This document shows, one piece after another, positions 24,285 to 34,125 of a stretch of DNA of 64,000 bases. Made by a program: the position numbers and the translations under genes. The stretch's first letter is position 1; each line of letters opens with the position of its first letter. This stretch comes from Prochlorococcus sp. AG-442-B03 (GTDB taxonomy: Bacteria; Cyanobacteriota; Cyanobacteriia; PCC-6307; Cyanobiaceae): positions 62,001 through 126,000 of the forward strand of contig QCPU01000002.1 in NCBI GenBank assembly GCA_003212395.1, in the 5' to 3' direction. The notes beneath the pieces are model-generated. The model had not been told where the DNA came from. It saw only the letters and a program-made list of their open reading frames with translations, and made no database searches.

Positions 24285-24728
24285 TTAATCTTTGAAAACT
24301 AAATCTTCATGTTCTTCAACTGACCAATCATTATTTTCACCCCCAATAATTAACTCTTCAATTTTTACATAATTATTTGATATCTCATTTAAAGAATTAA
24401 TTAATATATCTATTGAAATGGAGTCTGAAGTTCCAAAATCAACCCAACATCTTCCCCAAAGATTTTGATATTCCATAATTCCTAAATTATGCATTAAGGC
24501 TGGAAGAGATGCATTTTTTTGGTCATTATCATAAGACATCCAACTTAGATCGGAACCCTCTTCATGAGTTTGCAAATTTTCAGAATTAAATCCACCTAAC
24601 CTTCCTAAAACGTACCAACTATCAAAAACACCATCTAAATAATTTTTTTCGTCTTGAGTTGGTGATTCTGAAAACCTGATCCATATCCAACAATTAAAAG
24701 GATCAACTTCCCTAAAAATAATATTCAT
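24285..24728 (-). CDS. DUF3531 family protein
   Basis: The 147 residues match my memory of DUF3531, a conserved cyanobacterial/plastid family: FREVDPFNCWIWIRF, VFDSWYVLGRLGGFNSENLQ and GRCWVDFGTSD. It is soluble, with no membrane segment. The function is not established. It is the first gene of the minus-strand group with rsmE. Confidence 0.85.
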   Translation of the reverse strand: MNIIFREVDPFNCWIWIRFSESPTQDEKNYLDGVFDSWYVLGRLGGFNSENLQTHEEGSDLSWMSYDNDQKNASLPALMHNLGIMEYQNLWGRCWVDFGTSDSISIDILINSLNEISNNYVKIEELIIGGENNDWSVEEHEDLVFKD

Positions 24729-24811
24729 ATTGACTAATATCTTTTTAGATCTACAGCTATTATAAGTAAGTTATTACTAGATTCAAATTCATACCCACAA
24801 CTTAATTAATA

Positions 24812-25459
24812 ATGCTTGATTTAAAAGAAATATCTTATCAACCTCAAACTGGTGAAAGAAAAATAATAGACAATTTAAATTTAAAAGTTCATGAAAATGA
24901 AATCATTTTAATTTGCGGCAATAGTGGTTCTGGGAAAACAACACTACTCGAAATAATAAGCGGATTAACAAATCCGCAAAAGGGGAAAATTACTTGGAAG
25001 AATAAAATTTTGTCTTCTAGGCAAAGAAGATGGTTTTGTGGAGTAGTATTCCAATTTCCTGAAAGATACTTTATAGGTACAACCATTGGTAAAGAATTAA
25101 AAATAGGCCATAAATCTTTAAGAGAAAAAAATATAGAAATAGTTTTAAATAAAGTTGGTTTGAAAAAAATTAATCTGACTCAACCACCAGAACAGCTAAG
25201 TGGCGGGCAACAAAGGCGGTTAGCTGTAGCAGTTCAACTACTTAGAAACCCCTCAATTCTTTTACTTGATGAACCAACTGCCGGATTAGACTATTCAATG
25301 AGAAATGATGTGAAGAATTTAATTCTTGATTTAAAAAATAAAAATACAATTATTATTGTTACTCATGAACCTGCCTTATTTGAGGGAATTCCTTCTAGGA
25401 TATTATTCTTGGAAAAAGGGAAAATCAAAAATTTTATGAAAGAAAATCATGCAGGATAG
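24812..25459 (+). CDS. ABC transporter ATP-binding protein (CbiO/ECF-like)
   Basis: This is a 215-residue compact ATPase with Walker [10 protein letters not shown] (about 35-43), Q-loop [11 protein letters not shown], signature [12 protein letters not shown], Walker B ILLLDEP and switch THEP. The FPERYFIG segment resembles the Q-loop of energy-coupling-factor ATPases, which import vitamins or metals. No permease gene is adjacent. The stop overlaps hslO by 11 bases. Confidence 0.88.
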   Translation: MLDLKEISYQPQTGERKIIDNLNLKVHENEIILICGNSGSGKTTLLEIISGLTNPQKGKITWKNKILSSRQRRWFCGVVFQFPERYFIGTTIGKELKIGHKSLREKNIEIVLNKVGLKKINLTQPPEQLSGGQQRRLAVAVQLLRNPSILLLDEPTAGLDYSMRNDVKNLILDLKNKNTIIIVTHEPALFEGIPSRILFLEKGKIKNFMKENHAG

Positions 25460-26357
25460 GATAGTTCGGGCTACTGCAGCCAATGGAGGAATAAGATTAG
25501 TTGCGGTCTTAACAACAGAATCTTCTTTAGAAGCAAAAAAAAGACACGGCCTTTCTTATTTAACCACCTGTATCTTAGGCAGAGCATTTAGTGCTTCACT
25601 GCTTTTAGCAAGCTCGATGAAGATAATGCATGGGAGAGTTACTTTAAGGGTTAGATCTGACGGACCTTTAAAGGGATTACTAGTTGATGCAGGTAGAGAC
25701 GGAAAAGTTAGGGGTTATGTAGGGAATCCTAATTTAGAATTAGACTTAGTCAAAATAGACAGCAATAAATATTCTTTTGACTTCACAAAAGCATTAGGTA
25801 CAGGATATTTAAATGTTATTAGAGATAGCGGAATTGGAGAACCCTTTACAAGTACAGTTGAATTAGTAAATGGTAATATTGCAGAAGACTTAGCTTCATA
25901 TTTATATCATTCAGAGCAAACTCCCTCTGCTGTATTTATAGGAGAAAAAATTCAAAATAAAGGTGTCATTTGTAGTGGTGGTCTATTAGCTCAAGTTTTA
26001 CCAAAAAAAGACACTGACCCTTTACTGGTCTCACTACTTGAAGAAAGATGTAAAGAAATTAATTCTTTCAGCGAAGACCTATTTAAATCAAAAGATAATC
26101 TTCTTTCCTTAATTAGAAATATATTTCCCGATATTGACGATAAATCAATCTCTGAAAAAGCTCGTTCCCAAGAAGTGAGTTTTAAATGCAAGTGTTCCAA
26201 ACAAAGAAGTTTAAATGCGATGAAAATGCTAGATAAGAGCGAGTTAGAGGACATCCTTAAGAAAGATGGCAAAGCAGAGTTGGTTTGTGAATTTTGTAAA
26301 AATAAATATCTTATAAATTATGAAGAGATTAAATCAATGATAGAAAATCAATCATAA
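25449..26357 (+). CDS. hslO: Hsp33 redox-regulated chaperone
   Basis: Hsp33 prevents aggregation when oxidised. The 302 residues contain [14 protein letters not shown] at the N-terminus and the zinc-switch cysteines in FKCKCSKQR and VCEFCKNKY at the C-terminus. Loss of zinc on oxidation activates it. It overlaps the upstream ABC gene by 11 bases and is convergent, with a few shared bases, with the CPP1-like gene. Confidence 0.95.
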   Translation: MQDRIVRATAANGGIRLVAVLTTESSLEAKKRHGLSYLTTCILGRAFSASLLLASSMKIMHGRVTLRVRSDGPLKGLLVDAGRDGKVRGYVGNPNLELDLVKIDSNKYSFDFTKALGTGYLNVIRDSGIGEPFTSTVELVNGNIAEDLASYLYHSEQTPSAVFIGEKIQNKGVICSGGLLAQVLPKKDTDPLLVSLLEERCKEINSFSEDLFKSKDNLLSLIRNIFPDIDDKSISEKARSQEVSFKCKCSKQRSLNAMKMLDKSELEDILKKDGKAELVCEFCKNKYLINYEEIKSMIENQS

Positions 26358-27026
26358 AAAAATTACGCCTAGCCATAAAATAACCATTGCCGGAATACTT
26401 TGAATTTTTTGGATTGATAAAGAGTTGTTTGATACTTCCTGAATGAAAGAATTATTTTCAAGCAATCCACCAAATATTAATCCTATCGAGAGAAAGGTAA
26501 CACTCCAACCCAGAGAACCTATAAATCTTTTCCCCGATTTAATTTGAGTATAGGTAAGTATTAATGTTGAGATAGACAGTAAAAGTCTATTATTAGAGTC
26601 TGGACTGATAAATAACAAAATTAAAAATAATAGCCCAACAGATATTTTTATTGAAAGATTATCAAATGAGGGGGCAGTTATTTTTGGCAGACTATACTTA
26701 CTCGAATTGTTAGAGTTATTATTTAAATTTTTTATCTTAGAAAGAAGTGGGAAATTATTATTGGTAAATTGATTAATTTGTTTTTCTTTATTTGAGGCAC
26801 TCACAGCTTCATAGCTTACATTTCCTGATTGCCTGGCTTTCAAACTCCCCATGAGTAATTGATCAAAGGAAGATTCTATTTTCGCTTTTAAAATTAAATC
26901 TTCACCAGCCTCTTTGACTTTAATATCTCTAGCCTTCTGAATATCCTCAAAAGCAGCACCTTCTTTTACACCTAAAATTTCATAGGGTGATTTTTCGTTA
27001 TTATTTTTATTACTGTTTGAATCCAA
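26352..27026 (-). CDS. CPP1-like J-like membrane protein
   Basis: The 224 residues begin with a J-like domain ([22 protein letters not shown]) that lacks the HPD motif, then a Ser/Asn-rich linker (about 85-110) and about four helices. This is the architecture of DUF3353/CPP1, which in plants stabilises light-dependent protochlorophyllide reductase. In this organism a role in chlorophyll synthesis or membrane protein folding is plausible by homology only. Confidence 0.85.
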   Translation of the reverse strand: MDSNSNKNNNEKSPYEILGVKEGAAFEDIQKARDIKVKEAGEDLILKAKIESSFDQLLMGSLKARQSGNVSYEAVSASNKEKQINQFTNNNFPLLSKIKNLNNNSNNSSKYSLPKITAPSFDNLSIKISVGLLFLILLFISPDSNNRLLLSISTLILTYTQIKSGKRFIGSLGWSVTFLSIGLIFGGLLENNSFIQEVSNNSLSIQKIQSIPAMVILWLGVIFL

Positions 27027-27077
27027 AATTTTTTACCAATACTAACAGATTAACTAATTTTATAATCCATTAAGACT

Positions 27078-28715
27078 TTATAAAACAATTGGTTCAACTC
27101 CACTAACAACAGGGGCAACTTTGTTTAAATTTAATTGATTATTATCTTCAACAAATTGATTTAGATTCCACTCATTTTTGAAAAGAATCACTGGCCTATT
27201 CCAACAATCTTTAACTATTTTACAGTTAAATATTCTGCCTAGTTTTTCAATAGCTGGCCATCCATCAGAAATCCATCTAGCCAATTGATATGGCATTGCC
27301 TCAAGATTTGCATCTACACCATATTCACTTTTTAATCTGTGAGTTACCACCTCCAACTGCAATTGACCAACGGCTGCGAGTATAGGGTCTCTTTTACTCT
27401 CATCAAAGTCATAAAGAATCTGAACAGCACCTTCTTCCCGAAGTTCATTAACACCCTTTCTAAAGTTTTTAAATGCTGAGGGATTTGGATTTCTTAGCCA
27501 GCTAAATATTTCTGGACTAAAGGATGGTATACCTTCATATTCCAGATGAGCACCAGTATAAAGAGTATCTCCAATAGAAAACATCCCTGGATTATTTAAA
27601 CCAATAACATCTCCAGGATAGGCATCATCGACTACTTCTCTATCTTGACCAAATATTTTTTGTGGTCTTGATAATCTGATTGTTTTCCCAGTTCTGGAAT
27701 GTTTAACTGACATATCCTTTTCAAATTTGCCACTACAAACTCTTATAAAAGCAACCCTATCTCTGTGCTTTGGATCCATATTTGCCTGAAGCTTAAAAAC
27801 AAACCCACTAAATTCCCCGCTTGCAGGTTCAATATCCCCTTTATTACTATTTCTTGAAGTTGGTTTTTGTGCCATTTTTAAAAAACTATCTAAAAATGGC
27901 CTTACGCCAAAATTAGTCATGGCAGATCCAAAGAAAACTGGGGTTAAAGAGCCATTAAAAACTTTTTCTTTTTCAAATTTAGATCCTGCCTCATCAAGAA
28001 CCTCCAATTCTTCAAGTGAGTTTTCAAGTAAATCTCTCTCTACATATTTTGATAGCTCTTTATCTTCAAGACTTAATCTTTTCTCATTCGATTGTTTCCC
28101 TCTCACTGCTTTATCAAATAAAATCACCTCTCTTGAAAATCTATCAATAACCCCTCTAAATTCCTCCCCACTCCCAATTGGCCAGTTTATAGGTAAGGTA
28201 TTTAATCCAAGTTCTGATTCAATTTCATCAAGTAAAGAAAATGGCTCTCTTCCTGGTCTATCCATTTTATTTATGAAAGTAAATATTGGTATTTTTCGCA
28301 TCTTGCAAACTTCAAACAATTTTCTAGTTTGAGGTTCTAGTCCTTTAGCAGCATCTTCCAACATAACTGCATTATCAGCAGCAGCTAATGTTCTATAAGT
28401 ATCTTCGGAGAAATCTTGGTGTCCTGGTGTATCTAATAGATTAATTACTGATCTTTCATATTCAAATTGCAATACAGTTGATGTAATAGAAATACCTCTT
28501 TGTTTCTCAAGTTCCATCCAGTCTGAGGTTGCTTTTCTCTGATTACCCCTAGCTTTTACTGCTCCTGCCTGTTGAATGGCACCTCCATACAAAAGAAGCT
28601 TCTCGGTAAGAGTCGTTTTCCCAGCATCTGGATGTGAAATAATAGCAAAATTTCTTCTTTTATTTACCGCATCCAGTATTTCTTTATTATTTAGAATTTT
28701 AGTACCTAAGCTCAT
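27078..28715 (-). CDS. prfC: Peptide chain release factor 3
   Basis: This is a translational GTPase of 545 residues. G1 [10 protein letters not shown]2 ISITST, G3 DTPGH, G4 NKMD. The overall order and the C-terminal domain ([17 protein letters not shown]) match RF3, not EF-G. It recycles RF1/RF2 after termination. Normal length; the start ATG at 28715 follows a short spacer after the methyltransferase gene. Confidence 0.96.
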   Translation of the reverse strand: MSLGTKILNNKEILDAVNKRRNFAIISHPDAGKTTLTEKLLLYGGAIQQAGAVKARGNQRKATSDWMELEKQRGISITSTVLQFEYERSVINLLDTPGHQDFSEDTYRTLAAADNAVMLEDAAKGLEPQTRKLFEVCKMRKIPIFTFINKMDRPGREPFSLLDEIESELGLNTLPINWPIGSGEEFRGVIDRFSREVILFDKAVRGKQSNEKRLSLEDKELSKYVERDLLENSLEELEVLDEAGSKFEKEKVFNGSLTPVFFGSAMTNFGVRPFLDSFLKMAQKPTSRNSNKGDIEPASGEFSGFVFKLQANMDPKHRDRVAFIRVCSGKFEKDMSVKHSRTGKTIRLSRPQKIFGQDREVVDDAYPGDVIGLNNPGMFSIGDTLYTGAHLEYEGIPSFSPEIFSWLRNPNPSAFKNFRKGVNELREEGAVQILYDFDESKRDPILAAVGQLQLEVVTHRLKSEYGVDANLEAMPYQLARWISDGWPAIEKLGRIFNCKIVKDCWNRPVILFKNEWNLNQFVEDNNQLNLNKVAPVVSGVEPIVL

Positions 28716-28746
28716 TTATATAATATAAAGGCCTTTCACTTAGTTC

Positions 28747-29439
28747 TTAAACATTACCATAGACTATTAAATAATTTTCACCTTCTTCAAACACATCTAA
28801 AGAGGATAGATCATTCTCTAAAGTGAATTTTTTTAATTCCTTTAAAGTATAAGAAGCTCTTAAAGATGCATAATAATCATTAGTTAAAATCTCATTATAT
28901 TTTGTTGAACATTGTGCTTTGAGTTCTAAAGCAGACTTTTCATCTAATGGCCTTTTTAAGTCCTTGTGAAAATTTACAGTGATATTACTAGACAAACTTT
29001 TTATTGTGTTGAAGAAATCTTCAAGATTGGTAATGTGATGAATCAAACTGTTGCTTACAAGTAAACTAATTCTTTTTTTTAAAAAATTATTTGATTTAAT
29101 ATCTTTGATGTCAGAACAAATGTAGCGTAAATTTTTTAATTTTTTTTGATTAGTAGAAATACTATTATTATATTCTGCTCTCAAAATCATCTCTTTAGAA
29201 CCATCTATTCCAACGACTTCAGTATATGGCCATTTTATTGCTAACTTCTCAGAAATATTGCCTGGACCGCACCCTAAATCAACTATTAAATCTTTCTCAC
29301 TTAAAGAAATATTTTTTTTCAAAAGATATTGATTTATTTGATTAATTAGATTAACTTCCCCTTCTGAAAAATCAGCTTCGTCATAAGAAATAACCTGCTC
29401 TTTTTCTTCCATTAATTCAGGTTCGGGGACTCTTTCCAT
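28747..29439 (-). CDS. Class I SAM-dependent methyltransferase
   Basis: The 230 residues have the SAM motif LIVDLGCGPGNISEKLA (about 48-64) with acidic loop VVGIDGSKEM and a motif IV-like LLVSNSLIHHI. The N-terminus PEPELMEEKEQVISYDEADFS is not diagnostic. The substrate cannot be read. It is immediately upstream of prfC on the same strand and might act on a translation component, which is only a guess. Confidence 0.82.
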   Translation of the reverse strand: MERVPEPELMEEKEQVISYDEADFSEGEVNLINQINQYLLKKNISLSEKDLIVDLGCGPGNISEKLAIKWPYTEVVGIDGSKEMILRAEYNNSISTNQKKLKNLRYICSDIKDIKSNNFLKKRISLLVSNSLIHHITNLEDFFNTIKSLSSNITVNFHKDLKRPLDEKSALELKAQCSTKYNEILTNDYYASLRASYTLKELKKFTLENDLSSLDVFEEGENYLIVYGNV

Positions 29440-29573
29440 ATCCTTTCTTGAAACAAAGATTTCATATTAAACATAATTCTACACAAACCGTTAAATAGTG
29501 GTAAGAATGGTTGCAGACGCCACAGGTAGAGTTATTCTTCCAGTACGGGTTATTTACATACGTTTTTTTTATC

Positions 29574-31907
29574 GTGACTGTTGCACCAAATAAAGCTTCT
29601 TCAGAGAGCAATTCCAATAATCTTAAAAAAGATGATTTTCCAAAAACTGCTCCAGCTGCTTATCCTGTTTTTTTCAGATCTTACAGTAGGAAAACTTCCT
29701 CTGGCAAAAGGGAGAGCTGGAGTGAAGTAGGTGAAAGAAATTTATCGGGATTAAAAGAATTAGGAAAACTTTCTGATGAAGAATTAATCCTAATGAGAGA
29801 GATGCAAAGTAACCAAAAAGCCCAACCTTCAGGAAGATGGTTATGGATTGGAGGAACTCCTTGGATTAATAAAAACCAAAATTTCTCTGGTGCATACAAC
29901 TGTACTTCAACTAACTTAATTGATTGGGAAGCCTTTGCTTTGATGATGGACTTAGCAATGATGGGATGTGGAACAGGAGCAATAATTGAGCCTCATTTTA
30001 TAAATAATCTGCCTACGGTAATAAACAAAATAAATATTAAATCAGTTAGTGAAGTTGGAATAACGCCTAAAGATCAAAGAGAAGATAAATCATCATTAGA
30101 GATCAAAGGAAAAGATATTCATATCAAAGTTGGAGATAGCAGAAGAGGATGGGTAGATAGCTATAAATATCTTCTTGAGGCATCAAGCAACGATAGTCTT
30201 GAAAGAGAAATTGATGTCTACATTAATTTGGAAGATATTAGACCTGCTGGAGAATCATTAAAAGGTTTTGGTGGTATGGCAAATCCTATCAAATTAAAAG
30301 ATCTCTACTCTAGAGTCGCATCACTTCTTGGAAAGGCAATTGGCAGGAAATTAAGTACAGTAGAGTGTTGTTTATTAATTGATGAAGCTGCAGTAACCAT
30401 AGTTGCTGGGAATATAAGAAGAAGTGCTGGAATGAGACAATTTGCTTCAGATGATAAGGAAGCAGCATCGGCAAAAGAAAATTTATGGAGCCAAGATGAT
30501 AATGGTAATTGGAGAATAGATCCTGAAAAAGATGCCCTAAGGATGGCTAATCATACTAGGGTTTACCATACAAAACCCACTTACAAAACTGTTTTGGATG
30601 CTGTAACAAAACAATTTCATTCTGGTGAGGGCGCTATTCAATTTGCTCCAGAAGCAATCGCAAGGTCAAATGCAGATATTCTCAAAGATGATGAATTAAG
30701 AAAGGAATTTATTGAAATCTACTCAGAACAAGGTAAGGATGAAGCGAGAAATTGGATAAATAGTAGTTATGGACCATTTTCTGAAGAAGAGTTAGACCAC
30801 AGGATGAGTCGATATGGACTTAACCCCTGTGGGGAAATCTTGGGGAATGATTTCCACTGCAATTTGGCTGAAGTTCATTTAAATCAGATTGATCCAGGAA
30901 ATATTGAAGAGCAAAAAAAAGCTTTCAAAGCAGCAGCTCTCTCTGTAGCATGCTTACTTAATCATGAATTTGAAGTTGAGCGTTACAGAAAAAGTAGAGA
31001 ATATGACCCTATTGTAGGGGTAAGTTTTACTGGATTATTTGATTTTTGTGTCCATGCTTTTGGGACGCCATGGTTGAAGTGGTGGGAAGCAGGAAGGCCA
31101 AATAGCGAAGAAGGAAAGGCTTTCAAGAAAAAGGAAGCTAAATTCCTAGATTCCTGGAGAAAAATAGTAAAAGAAACTGTCTGGGAATATTGTGATAAAC
31201 ATAATCTAAGAAGACCAAATCGATGTACAACTGTACAGCCAGCTGGGACTAAGAGTCTTCTGACAGGAGCAGCGCCAGGATGGCATCCGCCAAAAGCTCA
31301 AAGATTCATTAGAAGAATAACTTTCAGGAAAAATGATCCAATTGCTTTAGCTTGCATGGATTATGGTTACTCTGTTGTTCCATCTCAATCTGATAAAGAT
31401 GAAAATGGCTGCTTACTTGATAATCCATTTGATCCAAGATGTACAGAATGGTTAGTTGAAATCCCTACAGAAGTTAGCTGGGCAAATGTAGAGGGGGCTG
31501 ACCAAATAGATATCAATAATTTCTCAGCATTAGCCCAATTTGATTTTTATATGCAGGTGCAGAAATTTTACACAGAGCATAACACTTCTGCAACTGTAGA
31601 ATTTAGAGAAAATGAAATCGAGGATCTAGCGAAAGCTATTCATAATGCAATAGAAAATAATGAAGGATATATTTCAGCAGCATTACTAGCTCGATTTAGT
31701 GCCAATGCAACTTTCCCGAGATTGCCCTTTGAACCAATAAGTAAAGAGGAATACATATCATTGCAAAATAAAGTAATAGAGAGAAAAGTTAACGACGATT
31801 TCTTTGACGCTCTCAATAAATATGATGTTGGAGAACTATCTGAAGCTGGCCCAGCTGGTTGCGATTCAGATAAGTGCCTGCTTCCTCTGGCTAAACCGAA
31901 AGATTAA
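29574..31907 (+). CDS. nrdJ: Adenosylcobalamin-dependent (class II) ribonucleotide reductase
   Basis: NrdJ makes deoxynucleotides using B12. I start at GTG 29574 (777 residues); a TTG at 29511 adds a poor 21-residue tail. Diagnostic stretches: FRSYSRK, PSGRWLWIGGTPW, NCTSTNL, MGCGTGA, NPCGEILGNDFHCNLAEVHL and QPAGTKSLLTGAAPGWHPP. The C-terminal CDSDKC is the redox-active pair that reduces the active site. Use of this enzyme ties growth to cobalamin supply. Its leader 29440-29573 contains GCAGACGCCAC, faintly like a B12-box, but no full cobalamin riboswitch is evident. Confidence 0.95.
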   Translation: MTVAPNKASSESNSNNLKKDDFPKTAPAAYPVFFRSYSRKTSSGKRESWSEVGERNLSGLKELGKLSDEELILMREMQSNQKAQPSGRWLWIGGTPWINKNQNFSGAYNCTSTNLIDWEAFALMMDLAMMGCGTGAIIEPHFINNLPTVINKINIKSVSEVGITPKDQREDKSSLEIKGKDIHIKVGDSRRGWVDSYKYLLEASSNDSLEREIDVYINLEDIRPAGESLKGFGGMANPIKLKDLYSRVASLLGKAIGRKLSTVECCLLIDEAAVTIVAGNIRRSAGMRQFASDDKEAASAKENLWSQDDNGNWRIDPEKDALRMANHTRVYHTKPTYKTVLDAVTKQFHSGEGAIQFAPEAIARSNADILKDDELRKEFIEIYSEQGKDEARNWINSSYGPFSEEELDHRMSRYGLNPCGEILGNDFHCNLAEVHLNQIDPGNIEEQKKAFKAAALSVACLLNHEFEVERYRKSREYDPIVGVSFTGLFDFCVHAFGTPWLKWWEAGRPNSEEGKAFKKKEAKFLDSWRKIVKETVWEYCDKHNLRRPNRCTTVQPAGTKSLLTGAAPGWHPPKAQRFIRRITFRKNDPIALACMDYGYSVVPSQSDKDENGCLLDNPFDPRCTEWLVEIPTEVSWANVEGADQIDINNFSALAQFDFYMQVQKFYTEHNTSATVEFRENEIEDLAKAIHNAIENNEGYISAALLARFSANATFPRLPFEPISKEEYISLQNKVIERKVNDDFFDALNKYDVGELSEAGPAGCDSDKCLLPLAKPKD

Positions 31908-31996
31908 GTTTTAAATTATTTGTAAATAAAAAATATAAATTAGTTTTTAAAAATTTAATTTATGGCTACCTCTTAAGATAGGGACACAAATTATTT

Positions 31997-32263
31997 ATGA
32001 CATTAAGCTTCAATGTTGGAAACTTATTTAATGATTCCTCTAGTCATGCTCTAGTGGATGAGCTAAGAAAAAGGAACTCAGAAGAAGAAATACTAGAATT
32101 TGAAGAAAAATTTAACTCCAAAAACGAAAAAAATCTACACATATATATATGTAGATTTCTAAAAAACAGATCAATATCTAGGGGACTTGCCTCTAAATGG
32201 TTAGTAACAATAATTAAAAACAAAGAATCAAAAATTAATGCTTTGCAAAAATTAAATAATTAA
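31997..32263 (+). CDS. Small protein of unknown function
   Basis: The 88 residues are soluble and mostly helical (LVDELRKRNSEEEILEFEEKF ... LASKWLVTIIKNK). A central segment HIYICRFLKNRSISRGLAS is rich in basic residues. Its stop overlaps the convergent 32260 gene by 4 bases. No family recognised. Confidence 0.55.
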   Translation: MTLSFNVGNLFNDSSSHALVDELRKRNSEEEILEFEEKFNSKNEKNLHIYICRFLKNRSISRGLASKWLVTIIKNKESKINALQKLNN

Positions 32264-32454
32264 GTAATCGCTGAAAGTTTCCAAAGAGCAATTCCAAAAA
32301 TTGAGAATCCCATAATAAAAGTAAAAGCTAAAGCATTTACCAATTGAACCTTATCATTCATTCTGTTTGCGAATGGTAGTAATTGAGCAAATAATGGTGT
32401 CTCTTCAACTATTGCAGATTTTTTTACTGTAGGTTTTTTGCTTCTAGAAAACAT
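32260..32454 (-). CDS. Small single-pass membrane protein
   Basis: The 64 residues have a basic N-terminal segment (MFSRSKKPTVKK), a linker (ETPLFAQLLPFANR) and one C-terminal helix (LVNALAFTFIMGFSIFGIALW). It looks like a small subunit or assembly factor of a thylakoid complex, but this is only by appearance. The motif FANRMNDKVQLVNALAFTF seems conserved, though I cannot name the family. Confidence 0.55.
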   Translation of the reverse strand: MFSRSKKPTVKKSAIVEETPLFAQLLPFANRMNDKVQLVNALAFTFIMGFSIFGIALWKLSAIT

Positions 32455-32627
32455 AAAACAAATTTTATAATCTTAAGAATTTTACATTTAAAAGTTCATT
32501 AAATAAAAAATACTTCTCAAAAACGAACAAAATGTAACCTGTAAGCAATTACATAGGGATAATGTGTAAATATTTTTAGCAGAAACCTAATCTATCATTA
32601 ATATATTAAGTTTAATTATTAAAGAGC

Positions 32628-32760
32628 TAGACAAATAATTTTCCAGGATGTTAATATAAATTTGTAGCAACCGCTACCAAAACGTTCAACTTGCGTTTAG
32701 CAAGCCGCAAATCGACTTAAGCCATGGAACGGGGACTTAAGCGAAACCGGAGCTTAAAAA
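32628..32760 (+). promoter_or_regulatory. Promoter and structured leader of the DUF4278 gene
   Basis: A -35 TAGACA (32628-32633) and -10 TAATAT (32652-32657), 18 bases apart, precede three small hairpins: GTAGC/GCTAC (32664-32677), AAACG/CGTTT, and TTAAGC/GCTTAA (32737-32757) with GGAG, the probable ribosome site, at its edge. ACTTAAGC is repeated (32715 and 32735). The leader is richer in G and C than its surroundings, suggesting a conserved RNA. The rest of 32455-32627 holds nothing evident. Confidence 0.5.
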
Positions 32761-32862
32761 ATGACTCTAATTTACAGAGGACAAAAGTACGTCCAGAACA
32801 AAGAAGCAGCTAAGAAGCAGCATAATGAACTAACTTACAGAGGTAAAACTTATACAAGCTAG
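32761..32862 (+). CDS. DUF4278-type 33-residue protein
   Basis: This ATG ORF has the family's YRG-x-x-Y repeats: LIYRGQKY at the N-terminus and LTYRGKTY at the C-terminus, linked by KEAAKKQHNE. DUF4278 proteins are short, basic and abundant in picocyanobacteria; function unknown. A Shine-Dalgarno-like GGAG lies 8 bases upstream and a strong terminator follows. Another frame (ATG 32724 to TAA 32813) overlaps its start and is discussed separately. Confidence 0.75.
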   Translation: MTLIYRGQKYVQNKEAAKKQHNELTYRGKTYTS

Positions 32863-32883
32863 TTTATATAGCCATTAAATAGG

Positions 32884-32908
32884 AAAAGCCACTCAAAGTG
32901 GCTTTTTT
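32884..32908 (+). terminator. Terminator of the DUF4278 gene
   Basis: AAAAGCCACT-CAA-AGTGGCTTTTTT, a strong GC stem with a T tract. Confidence 0.9.
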
Positions 32909-32998
32909 ATTGTCCAATATTAAATCAATAGAATAACTTAATACTTCTCACAAGCATTAAAATAATATGATTCAATTGCATTTATAGATTTGATAACC

Positions 32999-33148
32999 AT
33001 GGCAGACCAGAAACCTTTATTTAAAGCACCTTATGACATTAAAGATGTTGGTGCTCTTTTTGCTATAGTTGCCTTCGTATTAATAATCGCTGCCATAGTT
33101 GGAAATAACCTATTTGGTTTATTTCAAGAAAATGTGAATTTCGGATAG
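32999..33148 (+). CDS. 49-residue single-pass membrane protein
   Basis: ATG at 32999, TAG at 33146-33148. A hydrophilic N-terminus (ADQKPLFKAPYDIKDVG) leads to a helix (ALFAIVAFVLIIAAIVG) and a short NNLFGLFQENVNFG tail. The look is that of a small thylakoid or respiratory subunit; identity unknown. It has its own spacing after the DUF4278 terminator. Confidence 0.5.
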   Translation: MADQKPLFKAPYDIKDVGALFAIVAFVLIIAAIVGNNLFGLFQENVNFG

Positions 33149-33171
33149 TGGTATTAGTAAGCGTTAAATTT

Positions 33172-33432
33172 TTATTCAACAAGCTCAATTGCATAGACAG
33201 TATCCTTACAATTATTTTTTTTGTCCCACTCTTTAGCTGCATCTGAAGTCATTTCAGCTTCAAGTGCTTCCATGTCTAAGACGTTCATGAGTAAATGAGA
33301 TTTATGCTCGCCGGCTTGCACGAATTCATATTCTGAAACCACTTCTTGACCCATTGCTTTTATAAATCCAGAAACGTCGGTTTTGAATTCTTCAAATGTG
33401 CAGCTAAAAGTTGAAACGATGAGTGTGTTCAT
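33172..33432 (-). CDS. DUF3764-like small protein
   Basis: This 86-residue single-domain protein has IVSTFSCTFEEFKTDVSGF and SHLLMNVLDMEALEAEMTS. It matches my memory of DUF3764, a dimeric alpha-beta-barrel-type family in marine cyanobacteria; the assignment is moderate. Function unknown. Its 5' leader is nearly identical to that of the cargo gene at 34410, including a terminator-like hairpin right at the start codon. Confidence 0.65.
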   Translation of the reverse strand: MNTLIVSTFSCTFEEFKTDVSGFIKAMGQEVVSEYEFVQAGEHKSHLLMNVLDMEALEAEMTSDAAKEWDKKNNCKDTVYAIELVE

Positions 33433-33466
33433 AAAAAAGGAGCTAATTGCCCCTTATTGTAGATCG
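33431..33466 (-). promoter_or_regulatory. Leader hairpin repeated at 34374
   Basis: On the minus strand AAGGGGC-AATTA-GCTCCTT plus a T run precedes the start of the DUF3764-like gene by a few bases. The 36-base block matches 34374-34409 at about 34 positions. The stem covers the only purine-rich (ribosome-site-like) stretch. Confidence 0.5.
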
Positions 33467-33481
33467 AACTTCAATATATAA

Positions 33482-33754
33482 CTATGAGTAGACTTTTGCT
33501 ACTATTGGGCCTGCTTCTTCATCAGTAAATACCGGTGTGGTCTCCCAATTAAGGAATTCACCCCATTCAGCTGCATGCTGATATATTGCTTTTGGATCAT
33601 CTGTCTTTAAGACTATCCACCCTTCTAGAGAGCCTGGCGCATGATATCTTCCAATCATCTCAACCCCAGGATAATCTCCTCCTCCTCCAAGAAATTTTTC
33701 CGCACCTTTTTGATGATATCCAGTCTTAAATGACCAATGCTGAACGTAAAGCAT
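33482..33754 (-). CDS. DUF3303-like small protein
   Basis: This is a 90-residue soluble protein: LYVQHWSFKTGYHQKGAEKF, GRYHAPGSLEGWIVLKTDDP and GEFLNWETTPVFTDEEAG. It fits DUF3303, a dimeric alpha-beta-barrel family. It lies 49 bases upstream of the DUF3764-like gene on the same strand; both are likely small ligand-binding or oxygenase-fold proteins. Function not known. Confidence 0.7.
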   Translation of the reverse strand: MLYVQHWSFKTGYHQKGAEKFLGGGGDYPGVEMIGRYHAPGSLEGWIVLKTDDPKAIYQHAAEWGEFLNWETTPVFTDEEAGPIVAKVYS

Positions 33755-33921
33755 TTTTTATTTTGTATTGGCTTTCTATTAGTAGCAAGAAAAATAATTC
33801 TTGAAAATAAATATCGTTAATTGCCCTTATTTTATTTTCTCTTTCTAATGTTTTAAACATACTTAAATGTAATATTAGAAAAACCTTAGTTAAATTTTCT
33901 TGATTATGAGTAAATTTCTAT

Positions 33922-34026
33922 GCTGGTATAAGCAAGTTCGAAGAAATTGAATAACCCTCTACAGAGATGAACAAGTGGTTTAAGGCTCTAGTCTTGAAAT
34001 CTAGTTTTCGTTTTAGTTATACCAGC
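33922..34026 (+). pseudogene. tRNA-Ser-derived remnant inside a 10-base inverted repeat
   Basis: Bases 33974-33999 equal 26 bases of the intact tRNA-Ser (34139-34164), covering the D arm and anticodon stem-loop. The acceptor and T-arm parts have diverged. The remnant is bracketed by GCTGGTATAA (33922-33931) and TTATACCAGC (34017-34026). It does not make a normal tRNA fold. It may be an old recombination scar or a tRNA-derived RNA. An ORF of 34 residues (33967-34071) crosses it and is probably chance. The rest of 33755-34125 has no gene; AGTTCCG is repeated near 34051-34068. Confidence 0.6.
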
Positions 34027-34125
34027 GATTTGGAAGACAACTTGACGTGCAGTTCCGAATTAGTTCCGTAAAAATTAACCATCTTTTGATATACTTAAAA
34101 AGTTAAAAATTTAATATTTTTGCCT

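Noticed and set aside
29440-29573. Possible cobalamin riboswitch before nrdJ
   Set aside because: Only a faint B12-box-like GCAGACGCCAC is visible; the leader is too short for the full fold and no other conserved elements are seen.
33967-34071. 34-codon ORF over the tRNA-Ser remnant
   Set aside because: Its sequence is explained by tRNA similarity; there is no ribosome site or other support for translation.
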